Notes: generated by a model not told the origin, from the sequence alone. A stretch of 37,795 bases of DNA from Sphingomonas soli NBRC 100801 (GCF_001591025.1 NZ_BCTZ01000021.1:1-37795); one strand, 5' to 3'; shown: positions 16,123 through 24,721, counted from the stretch's first letter. Program-made: numbers and translations.

Positions 16123-16332
16123 ATGGATAGGCCGTCGAGAAAATTGTCAGCGATCGTGCTGCTTGCGCTTGCGTTCACCGCCGTCTCGCCCAGGCCGCAG
16201 GTGAACCTGCAACTGAGCGTCGGCGAGGGGGGCCATGCGCTGATCAGCCTGGGCTTCGCGTCGATCAAGCTGGCGTTCGATTTTGGACAGAAGTGTTCGA
16301 ATTCGGACAATTGCGGCGGGCCGAGACTGTGA
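16123..16332 (+). CDS. Small putative exported peptide
   Basis: A 69-aa ORF that I do not recognise. Its N-terminus looks like a signal peptide: RPSRK followed by the hydrophobic stretch LSAIVLLALAFTAV. The predicted mature part is short, with two cysteines near the end (KCSNSDNCGG) that could form a disulfide. It follows sigma-54 promoter 1 so closely that translation would have to be leaderless; no Shine-Dalgarno is seen. The enhancer-like sites at 16274-16309 lie inside its 3' part. It may be a peptide co-induced with the exporter, or the frame may be a chance ORF over a regulatory region. Confidence 0.4.
   Translation: MDRPSRKLSAIVLLALAFTAVSPRPQVNLQLSVGEGGHALISLGFASIKLAFDFGQKCSNSDNCGGPRL
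16274..16309. promoter_or_regulatory. Tandem enhancer-like palindromes for the sigma-54 regulator
   Basis: CGTTCGATTTTGGACA (16274-16289) and TGTTCGAATTCGGACA (16294-16309) match at 13 of 16 positions and are spaced exactly 20 bp, about two helical turns. The second is a near-perfect palindrome (TGTTCGAA / TTCGGACA). They lie about 87 and 107 bp upstream of the start predicted for promoter 2. This is the layout expected for NtrC-family upstream activating sequences. Confidence 0.6.
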
Positions 16333-16361
16333 CGGGCGCGCCCCCAGCCGTCCCGACGGGC

Positions 16362-16378
16362 TTGGCATGGCGGTTGCT
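16362..16378 (+). promoter_or_regulatory. Sigma-54 promoter 2, exporter operon
   Basis: TTGGCATG-GCGG-TTGCT: -24 GG and -12 GC are exactly 10 bp apart, with only one deviation from consensus (T for C in CACG). The predicted start is near 16389, giving a leader of about 59 bases to ATG 16448. Together with the tandem sites upstream it forms a complete enhancer-dependent promoter. Confidence 0.7.
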
Positions 16379-16447
16379 ACGTCGATGAGCATGGGTGTCA
16401 CTCGGATGCAGAAGAATATGGGGGACCGTCCGGTTACGGGGAGCGGG

Positions 16448-17698
16448 ATGGATCAGGTCGTCGAGACGCGAAAGCTCTCGATGCGGACCAAAGCGATCAT
16501 CGGCGGCGCGCTCGCGCTCGCGGCGGCGTTGGGTTTCTGGTGGTTCGCGCCGTCGGGAACCAGCCAGACCGTGGGGGCGAAGGATGTAACGGTATCGACC
16601 GTGACCAAGGGGACCTTCGACGATTTCATTCCGCTGCGCGCCCGCGTGACGCCCTTGCTCACCGTCTATATCGACGCAGTCGAGGGCGGGCGGGTCGAGA
16701 AGATGCTGGTCGAGGACGGTGCGAGCGTCGCGGCCGGCCAGCCGATTGCGGTGCTTTCCAACGCCGAGCTCCAGCTTTCGACGCTCGCGCGTCAGACGGA
16801 GGTGGAGCAGCAGATCAACAATATGCGCAGCCAGGAACTGGCGCTGGCGCAGACCCGGCTCGCCAATGAGCGTGCGGTGCTGGAGGCTGGGCTGGCGATG
16901 GAAAGGGCACGCCGTCAATATGAGCGCGAAAAGCCTCTCGCCGCCAAGGGTTTCGTCCCCGCCAAGCAGTTTGCCGACACGCGCGACCAATATGAATATG
17001 AGCAGCGGCGCTATGCCGTGCTCAAGCGCACGCAATCGACCGATGCGAAGCTTCAGGGCAGCCAGCTCGCGCAGCAACAGGCTGCGGCCAAATCGATGAT
17101 GTCCGGGCTGGCGATCGCGCGCTCCAATCTCGATGCGCTCCAGCTTCGCGCGCCTGTCGCGGGCCAGCTTTCGGGCTTCTCGGTGCAGGTCGGCCAGTCG
17201 CTCCAGCGCGGCGAGCGCGTGGGGCAAATCGACAGCCCGGGCCGCAACAAGATGATCGCCGGCGTCGATGAATTCTATCTCGGCCGCGTCCAGCTCCAGC
17301 AAAAGGCGAGCCTGGATTTCGGCGGCAAGCGCTACGAAGCGCGCGTCACCAAAATCTATCCGCAGGTGCAGAACGGCCAGTTCCAGATTGACCTGCAGTT
17401 CATCGGCGAAGAGCCGCGAAACATCCAGCGCGGCCAGACGATGCAGGCGCGGCTCGTGCTGGGCGATCCGGCGCCCGCTCTGCTCGTGCCCAACGGCGCC
17501 TTTTATAACGAGACGGGTGGGGAGTGGATCTTCGTGGTGACCCCCGATGGCCGCACCGCCGTGAAGCGCAACGTCCGCCTCGGCCGCCGCAATTCCGATT
17601 TCATCGAAGTGCTTGAGGGTCTGGAGGCGGGCGAGAAAGTGCTGACCTCCCCCTATACCGGCTTCACCGACAAGACGCGCCTGGACCTGAGCAGGTGA
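16448..17698 (+). CDS. HlyD-family periplasmic adaptor of an ABC exporter
   Basis: A 416-aa adaptor. The frame opens at 16283, but those codons cover promoter 2. ATG 16448 has GGGGAG five bases upstream and lies after the predicted start site. A membrane anchor at about 18-36 is followed by a lipoyl/barrel-sandwich half ('VYIDAVEGGRVEKMLVEDGASVAAGQPIAVL'). A long alpha-hairpin (about 105-225, Gln/Arg/Glu-rich) leads to the second lipoyl half ('LRAPVAGQLSGFSVQVGQ') and a beta-barrel domain. It would bridge the MacB-type transporter to the outer membrane. No outer-membrane channel gene is adjacent. Confidence 0.9.
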   Translation: MDQVVETRKLSMRTKAIIGGALALAAALGFWWFAPSGTSQTVGAKDVTVSTVTKGTFDDFIPLRARVTPLLTVYIDAVEGGRVEKMLVEDGASVAAGQPIAVLSNAELQLSTLARQTEVEQQINNMRSQELALAQTRLANERAVLEAGLAMERARRQYEREKPLAAKGFVPAKQFADTRDQYEYEQRRYAVLKRTQSTDAKLQGSQLAQQQAAAKSMMSGLAIARSNLDALQLRAPVAGQLSGFSVQVGQSLQRGERVGQIDSPGRNKMIAGVDEFYLGRVQLQQKASLDFGGKRYEARVTKIYPQVQNGQFQIDLQFIGEEPRNIQRGQTMQARLVLGDPAPALLVPNGAFYNETGGEWIFVVTPDGRTAVKRNVRLGRRNSDFIEVLEGLEAGEKVLTSPYTGFTDKTRLDLSR

Positions 17699-17718
17699 CA
17701 GACAAGAAAGGGAATCCC

Positions 17719-18399
17719 ATGCTGACGATGCGCGAACTCTCCAAGGTCTATCGCACCGATACGGTGCAGACGACCGCGCTGGATGCGATCGACCTGGATA
17801 TCGCGGAGGGCGAATTCGTCGCGATCATGGGGCCTTCGGGCTGCGGCAAATCGACCCTGCTCAACATGATCGGAATGCTCGATAGCCCGTCCAGTGGCTC
17901 CTATGTGTTCAACGGCCAGGAAGTTGCCGGGCTCTCCGAGAGCAAGCTGGCCGACGTTCGAAAGGAGAATATCGGCTTCATCTTCCAGAGCTTCAATCTG
18001 GTCGATGAGCTGAGCGTCCGCGACAATGTCGAGCTGGCGTTGCTCTACCACAATGTCTCCGCCGCCGAGCGCAAGAGCCGGGTGGAAGAGGTGATGGACA
18101 AGGTGGGTATCGCGCACCGTGCGCGGCACCGGCCGAGCCAGCTTTCGGGCGGCCAGCAGCAGCGCGTCGCTGTGGCCCGCGCGCTAGTCGCCAGCCCCAG
18201 GCTGATCCTGGCCGACGAACCCACCGGCAACCTCGACACGCATCACGGCGAAGAGGTTATGAAGATGCTCCAGCAGCTTAACGGCGAGGGATCGACCATC
18301 GTGATGGTCACGCACTCGCCCGCACACGCCGATTATGCCGGCCGTGTGGTCAGCATGCTCGATGGGCGCATCCTGCAGGAACGCCGCCGCGCCGCTTGA
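17719..18399 (+). CDS. MacB/LolD-type ABC transporter ATPase
   Basis: A 226-aa nucleotide-binding subunit. ATG 17719 has AAAGGGAA just upstream and is preferred; GTG 17695, overlapping the adaptor stop as GTGA, is the alternative (234 aa). Walker [11 protein letters not shown]-loop '[14 protein letters not shown]', signature '[15 protein letters not shown]', Walker B '[12 protein letters not shown]' and the H-loop 'VTHSPAHA' are intact. 'DEPTGNLD' places it among the MacB/LolD/FtsE ATPases, which drive mechanotransmission rather than pumping through the membrane. Its partner is the 835-aa permease downstream. Confidence 0.95.
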   Translation: MLTMRELSKVYRTDTVQTTALDAIDLDIAEGEFVAIMGPSGCGKSTLLNMIGMLDSPSSGSYVFNGQEVAGLSESKLADVRKENIGFIFQSFNLVDELSVRDNVELALLYHNVSAAERKSRVEEVMDKVGIAHRARHRPSQLSGGQQQRVAVARALVASPRLILADEPTGNLDTHHGEEVMKMLQQLNGEGSTIVMVTHSPAHADYAGRVVSMLDGRILQERRRAA

Positions 18400-18436
18400 G
18401 GCCGATTGAAGCCAAGGTTCAGGGAGGACCACCCAA

Positions 18437-20944
18437 ATGTGGCGCAATTATCTCACCGTCGGCCTTCGGGCCCTCGCGAAGAACAAGGTCTATGCCTTCA
18501 TAAACATCTTCGGGCTGTCGCTCGGCATCGCCGCGTGCCTGCTGATCCTGCTCTATGTCCGCTACGAGCGCAGCTATGACGAGTGGATGCCCGAGAGCAG
18601 CCAGGTCTATCAGTTTCAATCGACCTTCCAGAGCAAGACGAGCTCCGATCACTTCGAGAACCAGGGTTCGCCCTATGTGATCAAGGCGGCGCTGCTAAAG
18701 GACTTCCCGCAGATAGAGGCTGCGACCTATATCGGCGGCGGTAACCGCCTCACCGTGCTCAAGGACGGCCGCGCCTACACGCCTGAGGATGCGGTGCTCA
18801 CCGACAGCGACTTTTTCGCGACGGTTCCCTTGCCTTTCCTTCATGGCGATGCGTCGGCGCTCTCGAAACCCGGCACAGCAGTACTCAGCGAATCCCAGGC
18901 GAACAGCCTGTTCGGGAGCACCAATATCCTTGGCCAGACGCTCACCGTGCTGACCATGGGGGTGAAGAGCGACTATCGCATCACGGGAGTGATGAAGGAT
19001 CTCCCCAAGAATTCGCACATGGATATCGATCTGCTCGTCCGTGCCGATTTCCCCAGCCTCTACGCGCAGGGCAATCTTGAGCGCTTCCTCACCTCATGGG
19101 GATGGACCGGCGGCTGGGTGTATGTGAAGTTCAAGCCCGGCACCGATGTGCAGGCGCTCAACGCCCAGTTGGCGGCCTGGGAAAAGCGCAATATCCCGGA
19201 TGAGAAGAATGGCGACCGCGTCACCAATGCTGGGGACGAGCGCGACTATGAATTCGTCAACGTGCGCGATGTCCATCTGGGCAAGGCGCAAGGGTCCGCG
19301 ATGACTCCGGGCAACGATGCGACATCGATCGCGACTTTCGCCATCGTCGCGCTGCTGATCCTGGGCATGGCCTGCGTGAACTTCACCAATCTGGCAACGG
19401 CGCGCGCCAGCCAGCGGGCGCGTGAAGTGGCCTTGCGCAAGGTGTTGGGTGCCACGCGCCGCCAGCTTGTCGTGCAGTTCCTGGGTGAATCGGTACTGCT
19501 GGCCGCGATATCCACGCTCGTCGCGCTGGCGCTGACCGAGATCGCGCTGCCCTGGTTCAAGCAGTTCCTGGATGCGGACCTCGATCTCCACTATTTCGGC
19601 AGCCATGGGGTGATCCTGCCGGTGCTGGCGCTCGTATTGCTGGTGGGTGCGGCGGGGGGCGTCTATCCGGCGCTCTATCTCTCGCGCTTCGAGCCCGCGC
19701 GCGTGCTCAAGGCGAACAAGTCTGCGTCGGATGCGGAAGGGAGCGGGCGGCTGCGCAGCGTCCTGGTCGTTGTTCAGTTCGCGGTCTCGATCGGCCTAAT
19801 GGCCTGCACGGCGATCGTCTATGGCCAGACGGTCTATGCCCGCACGCTCGATCCCGGCTATCAGCGCGAAGGGCTGATCCAGGTGGCTGGCGTGTCTTCG
19901 GAAGCGTTCCGGGGCCGCGAGGATGCGCTGCTTCAGCAGATCCGGGCGGTCCCCGGTGTCGAGAATGTCGGCACGACCGGCATCGGTGTGAACACTGGCA
20001 ATACCTCGACAACATTGGTGACCGTGTCGGGCCGCACCGAGCCTACGGACATCGGCTATTATGCCGTCGATCCCGGCTATTTCGCGACGATGGGCATCCG
20101 AACCGTGGCTGGCCGCACCTTCGATCGCAATCGTCCTGCCGACGACATGACCACGCCGATCCCGGAAGACCCCGCTGCGGAGCGCGCGCTGGCGGCACGC
20201 GGGGCCAATGTCGTGATCAATGAAGCGGGTGTGAAGCGCCTCGGCTTCGCCAGCGCGCAGGAGGCGATCGGCAAGACGCTCCGCTCGGGCGTCAGGGAGG
20301 AATATGGCGGGTCGATGACCCTCACCATCGTGGGCGTGGTCGCCGATTCGCGCTTCCGTACCGTCAACACGCCTATCGAGCCGATCATCTTCGCGTGGGA
20401 TCGCAACGCGGCATATTGGCTCGTCGCGCGCTTCAAGGGCGATGGCGCAGCCGTGCGCACCGGAATCGAGAAGGTGTGGCGCAGCTTTGCCCCCGATGCG
20501 GCGTTCGACGGGCAGTTCAGCGATGCGATCATGGAGCGCAGCTATCGCCGGATGGACGCGCGGGCGCAGATGTTCGGCCTGTTCGCGGTCCTGGCGGTGG
20601 TCGTCGGCTGCCTCGGGCTATTCGGCCTCGCTGCCTTCACCGCCGAGCGGCGGACCAAGGAGATCGGCATCCGCAAGGTGCTCGGTGCACGGACCGGCGA
20701 TATCGTGCGGCTGCTGATCTGGCAGTTCGCGCGGCCCGTGGTGATCGCGAACGTGATCGCCTGGCCGATCGCCTGGTGGGTGATGCGTGATTGGCTCAAC
20801 CAGTTCGATGCCCGAATGGCGCTCACCCCCGTACCCTTCCTGCTGGCGGGGCTTGCGGCGCTGGTCATCGCGATCGTCACCATCGGCGCACACGCCTTCC
20901 GCGTGGCGCGCACCAATCCGGTATATGCCTTGCGTTACGAGTAG
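18437..20944 (+). CDS. FtsX-like ABC permease, duplicated MacB type
   Basis: An 835-aa membrane subunit with a strong ribosome site AGGGAGG ahead of ATG 18437. The plan is duplicated: a membrane helix at about 20-41, a periplasmic MacB core (about 45-285), three helices (about 290-450) with the FtsX motif 'ASQRAREVALRKVLGATRRQL', one more helix (about 434-458), a second periplasmic core (about 465-700), and three last helices with 'ERRTKEIGIRKVLGARTGDIVRLL'. That makes two full FtsX halves in one chain, as in exporters paired with NtrC-like systems. The substrate is unknown: an antimicrobial, lipid or peptide are all possible. Confidence 0.93.
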   Translation: MWRNYLTVGLRALAKNKVYAFINIFGLSLGIAACLLILLYVRYERSYDEWMPESSQVYQFQSTFQSKTSSDHFENQGSPYVIKAALLKDFPQIEAATYIGGGNRLTVLKDGRAYTPEDAVLTDSDFFATVPLPFLHGDASALSKPGTAVLSESQANSLFGSTNILGQTLTVLTMGVKSDYRITGVMKDLPKNSHMDIDLLVRADFPSLYAQGNLERFLTSWGWTGGWVYVKFKPGTDVQALNAQLAAWEKRNIPDEKNGDRVTNAGDERDYEFVNVRDVHLGKAQGSAMTPGNDATSIATFAIVALLILGMACVNFTNLATARASQRAREVALRKVLGATRRQLVVQFLGESVLLAAISTLVALALTEIALPWFKQFLDADLDLHYFGSHGVILPVLALVLLVGAAGGVYPALYLSRFEPARVLKANKSASDAEGSGRLRSVLVVVQFAVSIGLMACTAIVYGQTVYARTLDPGYQREGLIQVAGVSSEAFRGREDALLQQIRAVPGVENVGTTGIGVNTGNTSTTLVTVSGRTEPTDIGYYAVDPGYFATMGIRTVAGRTFDRNRPADDMTTPIPEDPAAERALAARGANVVINEAGVKRLGFASAQEAIGKTLRSGVREEYGGSMTLTIVGVVADSRFRTVNTPIEPIIFAWDRNAAYWLVARFKGDGAAVRTGIEKVWRSFAPDAAFDGQFSDAIMERSYRRMDARAQMFGLFAVLAVVVGCLGLFGLAAFTAERRTKEIGIRKVLGARTGDIVRLLIWQFARPVVIANVIAWPIAWWVMRDWLNQFDARMALTPVPFLLAGLAALVIAIVTIGAHAFRVARTNPVYALRYE

Positions 20945-20968
20945 GCGCGTCGCGTATGGCATTGCCGG

Positions 20969-20995
20969 GCGGGCGGGGAGCTGCTCCCCGCCCGC
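20969..20995 (+). terminator. Hairpin terminator after the exporter operon
   Basis: A perfect 12-bp stem, GCGGGCGGGGAG / CTCCCCGCCCGC, around a CTG loop, 24 bp after the permease stop. The following TTATG is a poor U-tract, but stem strength and position favour a terminator. Confidence 0.7.
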
Positions 20996-21183
20996 TTATG
21001 CACGCAATAATCTTTCAGATTGCTCAAAATGGGTAGGGTGCCGCTTGGCTGCATGAAGTCGAATATGCAGATTGCCCTTCCATGGGGGACGCCACGAAAA
21101 TCCTTGTATCACAAAGTTATAGCGATAGCTCCAGCGCCCCCGGCTACAGGGGCTATCTGGGTGCCCTGGGCTGCGCCTAAACT

Positions 21184-22125
21184 ATGTCTGCGCGTATGCC
21201 GCATCCCCCCCTGCGCATGGTCACGCGCTTTCTTGCGGAAATGCAGACAACGATCGTGGCCGAGGGGATCCGCGCATTCGACGGGAATCTCGACCGCTTC
21301 ACGATTTTCACGCTGATCGTCCGGCAGGGGCAGCTTAGGCAGTTCGGCCCGGGCGACGCGGTGGAACCGGAAGAAAGCGAGGAGACCGGTGCGATCTCGG
21401 TTTCGTCGTTGTCCGATTCGCTGTCCAAGCCGTTCGAGACCGTCCGCCGTCACGTCAATGCGATGATCGCTGCCGGAATCTGCGTGCGTACGCCAAAGGG
21501 CGTTTCGGCCACGCATGATGCGCTGGGTTCGCCCCGGCTGGCGGGCGTGACGCGCACGGGGCACGACGCATTCGTACGCCTCGTCGAGGATCTTGCTGCC
21601 ATTGGCTTCGAGATGCCGCAGCAGCGCCGCGAGCCGGCCTATCATCCGGGCGTGGGAATACGCGCGGCAGCAGACATGCTGCTGACGGTGATGGACGCCA
21701 ACAGGGGCGTCGACCGCGAATGGGTGAACCTCGTGCTCTATTCGAGTGTGCTGTGCGCCAATGCGCGGCGATTTACGCACGATCCTCCGCTTGCCCGCCA
21801 TCATGCGGATTATGCTGCGCCGATCCCGGACCGGCTGCGCGAGCCGGTGCGCCCGGCGGTGCTTGCCCGCACCCTGGGTCTTGCACCTGCCACAGTACAG
21901 CGCAGGCTGAAGCCGCTGATCGAGGATGGGCGGCTGATCCGCGCGCAACGGGGATTGCTGGTGTCAGAGGCTTGGCTGAACTCGCCGGTCGCGGTGGCCA
22001 CCGGCACGGCCAACTATCACAATGTGCGGCGCATTCTGGGCTGGGTCGCGGCGCTGGGTTTCCCGTTCGACGATCCGGCCAGCGCCTATCTCAACGGCCG
22101 CCCGCGATCCGCACGCTTCGAGTGA
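21184..22125 (+). CDS. DNA-binding regulator with two helix-turn-helix segments (unknown)
   Basis: A 313-aa protein I cannot assign to a named family. Two winged-helix-like segments are visible. The first (about 74-108) reads '[35 protein letters not shown]'. The second (about 220-257) reads '[37 protein letters not shown]'. Both have the 'L-A-x-LG-x-x-xx-TVxRR' pattern of MarR/IclR/Crp-type readers. Between them lies a mostly helical region, possibly for ligand binding or dimerisation. It stands alone between a terminator and a tRNA gene. An internal duplication or a single-chain pseudo-dimer is possible. Confidence 0.7.
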   Translation: MSARMPHPPLRMVTRFLAEMQTTIVAEGIRAFDGNLDRFTIFTLIVRQGQLRQFGPGDAVEPEESEETGAISVSSLSDSLSKPFETVRRHVNAMIAAGICVRTPKGVSATHDALGSPRLAGVTRTGHDAFVRLVEDLAAIGFEMPQQRREPAYHPGVGIRAAADMLLTVMDANRGVDREWVNLVLYSSVLCANARRFTHDPPLARHHADYAAPIPDRLREPVRPAVLARTLGLAPATVQRRLKPLIEDGRLIRAQRGLLVSEAWLNSPVAVATGTANYHNVRRILGWVAALGFPFDDPASAYLNGRPRSARFE

Positions 22126-22167
22126 ACGGCTTCGCCGGCATTCGGGGTATGGGGGAAATCGCTGCAA

Positions 22168-22244
22168 TGGTCGGGGCGATAGGATTCGAACCTACGACCC
22201 CTGGACCCCGAGACCAGTGCGCTACCAGACTGCGCCACGCCCCG
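22168..22244 (-). tRNA. tRNA-Pro (anticodon CGG)
   Basis: A complete 77-nt cloverleaf with an encoded CCA. The acceptor CGGGGCG pairs with CGCCCCG. The D arm is GCGC...GCGC with GGTA in the loop, and the T arm is GTAGG-TTCGAAT-CCTAT. The anticodon loop CTCGGGG gives anticodon CGG, reading CCG codons that are common in this GC-rich genome. The C1-G72 pair and G37 fit bacterial tRNA-Pro. The innermost anticodon-stem pair (31-39) is T-T. A weak TTGATC...17 bp...TAGGCG lies upstream. Confidence 0.95.
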
Positions 22245-22294
22245 ACACATTGCAGGGGGCTGCGCCTAGCGGGGCAGCGCGTGACGATCAAGTC

Positions 22295-22315
22295 AAAAAG
22301 CGCGTCTCACCGCGC
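22295..22315 (-). terminator. Rho-independent terminator of the reductase gene
   Basis: The minus strand reads GCGCG-GTGAGA-CGCGC-TTTTT. A perfect five-base GC stem is followed by five T. The reductase stop codon TGA sits in the loop, so the terminator overlaps the gene end and insulates tRNA-Pro downstream on the same strand. Confidence 0.65.
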
Positions 22316-23596
22316 ACCGAGCATCGCTTCGACGCTGGTGAATTTCTCGCGCGGGGCCCCCGCGCGTGCGGCGGCGATCTCTGCGGTGTCGATCTTCTGC
22401 CAATCTCGAAAGGTAACCAGGTCCACGCCGCGCGACTGCAGCAGTGAATCGAGCCCCGCGCGCCCCTGCTTGCCTGCGCCTTCGCCGATATCAGCGGCGA
22501 TCTTTTCGGCGATGGCGAAGCCGTCGGGGCGATTGGTGCCGATCGTTCCCGTGGGACCCCGGCGCGCCCAGCCGACAGCGTAGAGCCCGGGCATCACCCG
22601 GCCTTCGTCATTGGCGAAGCGGCCTGCACGATCGTCATAGGGAATGCCGGGGATTGGGGGCGTGCGATAGCCAATGCAGCTGACCACCAGGCCGGCAGGG
22701 ATGGCATAGGTTTCGCCGGTGCCGCGCGCCGACCCGTCCGCATCCAGTGCGGTTCGCTCGACGATAACGCGTTCGACCTTGCCGTCGCCTTCGATCGCGA
22801 CCGGCATTGCGAAGAAGTCGAAGATGATGCGGATCGGCTTGTCGGCGGAGTGCGCCGCGAAATTGCGCAGGTGCGTGACCGATTTGCGCTGGCCGGGGTC
22901 GAGCGCGGCATCGTCTTCCACCGGCGGCAGATCGGCGTAATCGACTACCGGGACTGCGCGCTCCAGCTCGCCCAGCTCGCCCAGTTCCTTTGGCGTCATC
23001 GCGATCTGATGCGGCCCGCGACGCCCCAGGATCGTGATCGACGGTACCGTGGCGCCGCGCAGGGCGTCGAGCGCGTGGTTGACGATATCGGATCCGGCGA
23101 ACTCCGACTCGGTCTTGGCAAGCACGCGGGCCACATCGAGCGCGACATTGCCGTTGCCGATGACCACCGCGCCCCCGTTCAGCGCCGGGGCGAGCGCGGC
23201 GTGATCCGGATGGCCGTTATACCAGCCGACGAACGCGGCCGATCCGGTGACGCCGGGCAGGTCCGCCCCGGGGAGATCCAGCGGGCGATCGTTCGGCGCG
23301 CCGGTGGCGAGCACCACGGCATCGTACAGACCCAGCAATTCCTCGATCGACGCATCCTTGCCCAGCGTGACATTGCCCGCGAAGCGCACATTGTCGGTCA
23401 GCGCCGTCGCCTCGTAGCGGCGGGATACTCCCTTGATCGACTGGTGATCGGGGGCGACGCCGGTGCGGATCAGCCCAAAGGGGACCGGGAGGCGATCGAT
23501 GATGTCGATCCGCACTTCATCACCAAAGCTCTTCTGGCAGGCTTCGGCAGTATAATAGCCAGCCGGCCCGGAGCCGATGATGGCGATATGGCGCAT
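22307..23596 (-). CDS. Ferredoxin/adrenodoxin-type NADP reductase (FprA-like)
   Basis: A 429-aa FAD and NADPH enzyme that passes electrons between NADPH and ferredoxin. ATG 23596 is chosen because the FAD-binding motif starts at once ('HIAIIGSGPAGYYTAEACQ') and a GGGGGA ribosome site precedes it; the frame upstream to 23728 looks non-coding. The NADP-binding 'VVIGNGNVALDVARVLAKT' and 'ILGRRGPHQIAMTPKELGEL', plus the C-terminal FAD site 'GWARRGPTGTIGTNRPDG', mark the adrenodoxin-reductase type rather than the plant-type Fpr. No ferredoxin or P450 gene is adjacent, so the partner is unknown. Confidence 0.9.
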   Translation of the reverse strand: MRHIAIIGSGPAGYYTAEACQKSFGDEVRIDIIDRLPVPFGLIRTGVAPDHQSIKGVSRRYEATALTDNVRFAGNVTLGKDASIEELLGLYDAVVLATGAPNDRPLDLPGADLPGVTGSAAFVGWYNGHPDHAALAPALNGGAVVIGNGNVALDVARVLAKTESEFAGSDIVNHALDALRGATVPSITILGRRGPHQIAMTPKELGELGELERAVPVVDYADLPPVEDDAALDPGQRKSVTHLRNFAAHSADKPIRIIFDFFAMPVAIEGDGKVERVIVERTALDADGSARGTGETYAIPAGLVVSCIGYRTPPIPGIPYDDRAGRFANDEGRVMPGLYAVGWARRGPTGTIGTNRPDGFAIAEKIAADIGEGAGKQGRAGLDSLLQSRGVDLVTFRDWQKIDTAEIAAARAGAPREKFTSVEAMLGAR

Positions 23597-23762
23597 ATGG
23601 GCAATCCCCCCGCTTTTGTACGAGCCTAGCGGCACTCGCGAGGAGAGCAAGCACGACCCGCTCTGCGCGGCGATCTCTCTAGGGGCGAGGGGGAGCGCCC
23701 GGACAGCGGTGCCGATGCGGATGGCCATTAGAGCGCAATCCGCGGATCGTTCAGCGGTTCTC

Positions 23763-23792
23763 GGGCGGCGTCCTGCAAGGGGGGCGCCGCCC
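23763..23792 (-). terminator. Possible terminator after the CsgG-like gene
   Basis: GGGCGGCG (23763-23770) pairs perfectly with CGCCGCCC (23785-23792) across a 14-base loop, just past the CsgG-like stop. No U-tract follows. The remaining 23597-23801 shows nothing else I can support. Confidence 0.35.
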
Positions 23793-23801
23793 GGTCAGCC
23801 G

Positions 23802-24596
23802 TCAATAATCGCCGGGGGGAAGGCCGCCGAGCTGCTGGACCATTTTGATATAGGCGTCGAGATAGGCGAGCACGATCACCTGTCCGATCTCGGTGTTCTG
23901 GTAGCCACCGCCGCCAGCGGCGGCGAGACCGCCCCACCAGCCCGCGCCGCCGCCGGCGCCGAAGCCTACATCCGTCTTGCGGGCATAGCCCTCGGTCACC
24001 TGTTCCTCAGTGCTGCGCGTGTCGACAACCGAGAGGGTTACGTTGGCTTCCTTCTTCTTGATGCTGATCGCACCGCCGATTGCCGCGCCGACGCGACCGC
24101 CCAGCATGCCGCCGACAAGGCCGCCAAAGCCGCCGCCGCCCGAATTGCTGTTCGAGCTGACGATATCGGGTTCGAGGAGATAATCCGCGGCGCGAACCTG
24201 GCCGCCGCCCATGTTCGATCCCGCACGCAGTTCGCCGTTGTCGGCCATTGCGCGCTCCATTGCGCGGCTCGTCATCGCGCGCCCGCGATTGACCAGCGTG
24301 AAGCAGCCCGATTGCTGGACGAACACTTTCAGGATCGCCTCGGGGCTGCCCAGATTGAGTTCACGCCACCACTGATTCTCCGGCGGCACCATGCCGATGG
24401 TGCCGAGCGGCTTCACGCATTTGGGGATGTCGCGCGTGCCACGCTCCTGTGCCTTGCGGCCCGACGATGCGCCCTTGGTATTGCCCTTCTTGTCCTGCTT
24501 GCCCGAGGACATCGAGGTTTGCGCCTGGGCGGCGTCGGCTGCAGCGAGCGACAGCCCGGCGGTTGCGAGCGCCGTGGCGAGAATCAATTTGCGCAT
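23802..24596 (-). CDS. CsgG/HfaB-like exported protein
   Basis: A 264-aa protein with a signal peptide (about 1-25, 'LSLAAADAAQA') and a strong ribosome site AGAGGGG. The mature part has CsgG-fold features: 'SPEAILKVFVQQSGCFTLVNRG', 'YLLEPDIVSSNSNSGGGG', 'VTLSVVDTRSTEEQVTEGYARK' and 'GQVIVLAYLDAYIKMVQQL'. CsgG forms the outer-membrane curli pore and HfaB a holdfast-anchor factor. The usual lipobox Cys after the signal is absent, and a Gly-rich insert (about 150-175) precedes the last strands. No curli genes are near. It stands alone, reading away from lepA, so a general envelope role is as likely as amyloid export. Confidence 0.8.
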   Translation of the reverse strand: MRKLILATALATAGLSLAAADAAQAQTSMSSGKQDKKGNTKGASSGRKAQERGTRDIPKCVKPLGTIGMVPPENQWWRELNLGSPEAILKVFVQQSGCFTLVNRGRAMTSRAMERAMADNGELRAGSNMGGGQVRAADYLLEPDIVSSNSNSGGGGFGGLVGGMLGGRVGAAIGGAISIKKKEANVTLSVVDTRSTEEQVTEGYARKTDVGFGAGGGAGWWGGLAAAGGGGYQNTEIGQVIVLAYLDAYIKMVQQLGGLPPGDY

Positions 24597-24703
24597 GCTG
24601 GTTTTCCCCTCTCATCAATACCGTCGCTGGCCGCGCCCGTGCTTGCTCCCCGGGATGCCAATGACCGGGACACAGGCTAGCAACGTGACGGGTGCATAAC
24701 AAC

Positions 24704-24721
24704 ACGAACGTGTAGGTTCGT
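24704..24721. promoter_or_regulatory. Inverted repeat between csgG-like and lepA
   Basis: ACGAAC-GTGTAG-GTTCGT is a perfect 6+6 palindrome in the 283-bp divergent gap, about 110 bp upstream of the CsgG-like start. It could be an operator. I see no firm -35/-10 boxes. The rest of 24597-24879 holds nothing else I can support. Confidence 0.35.
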
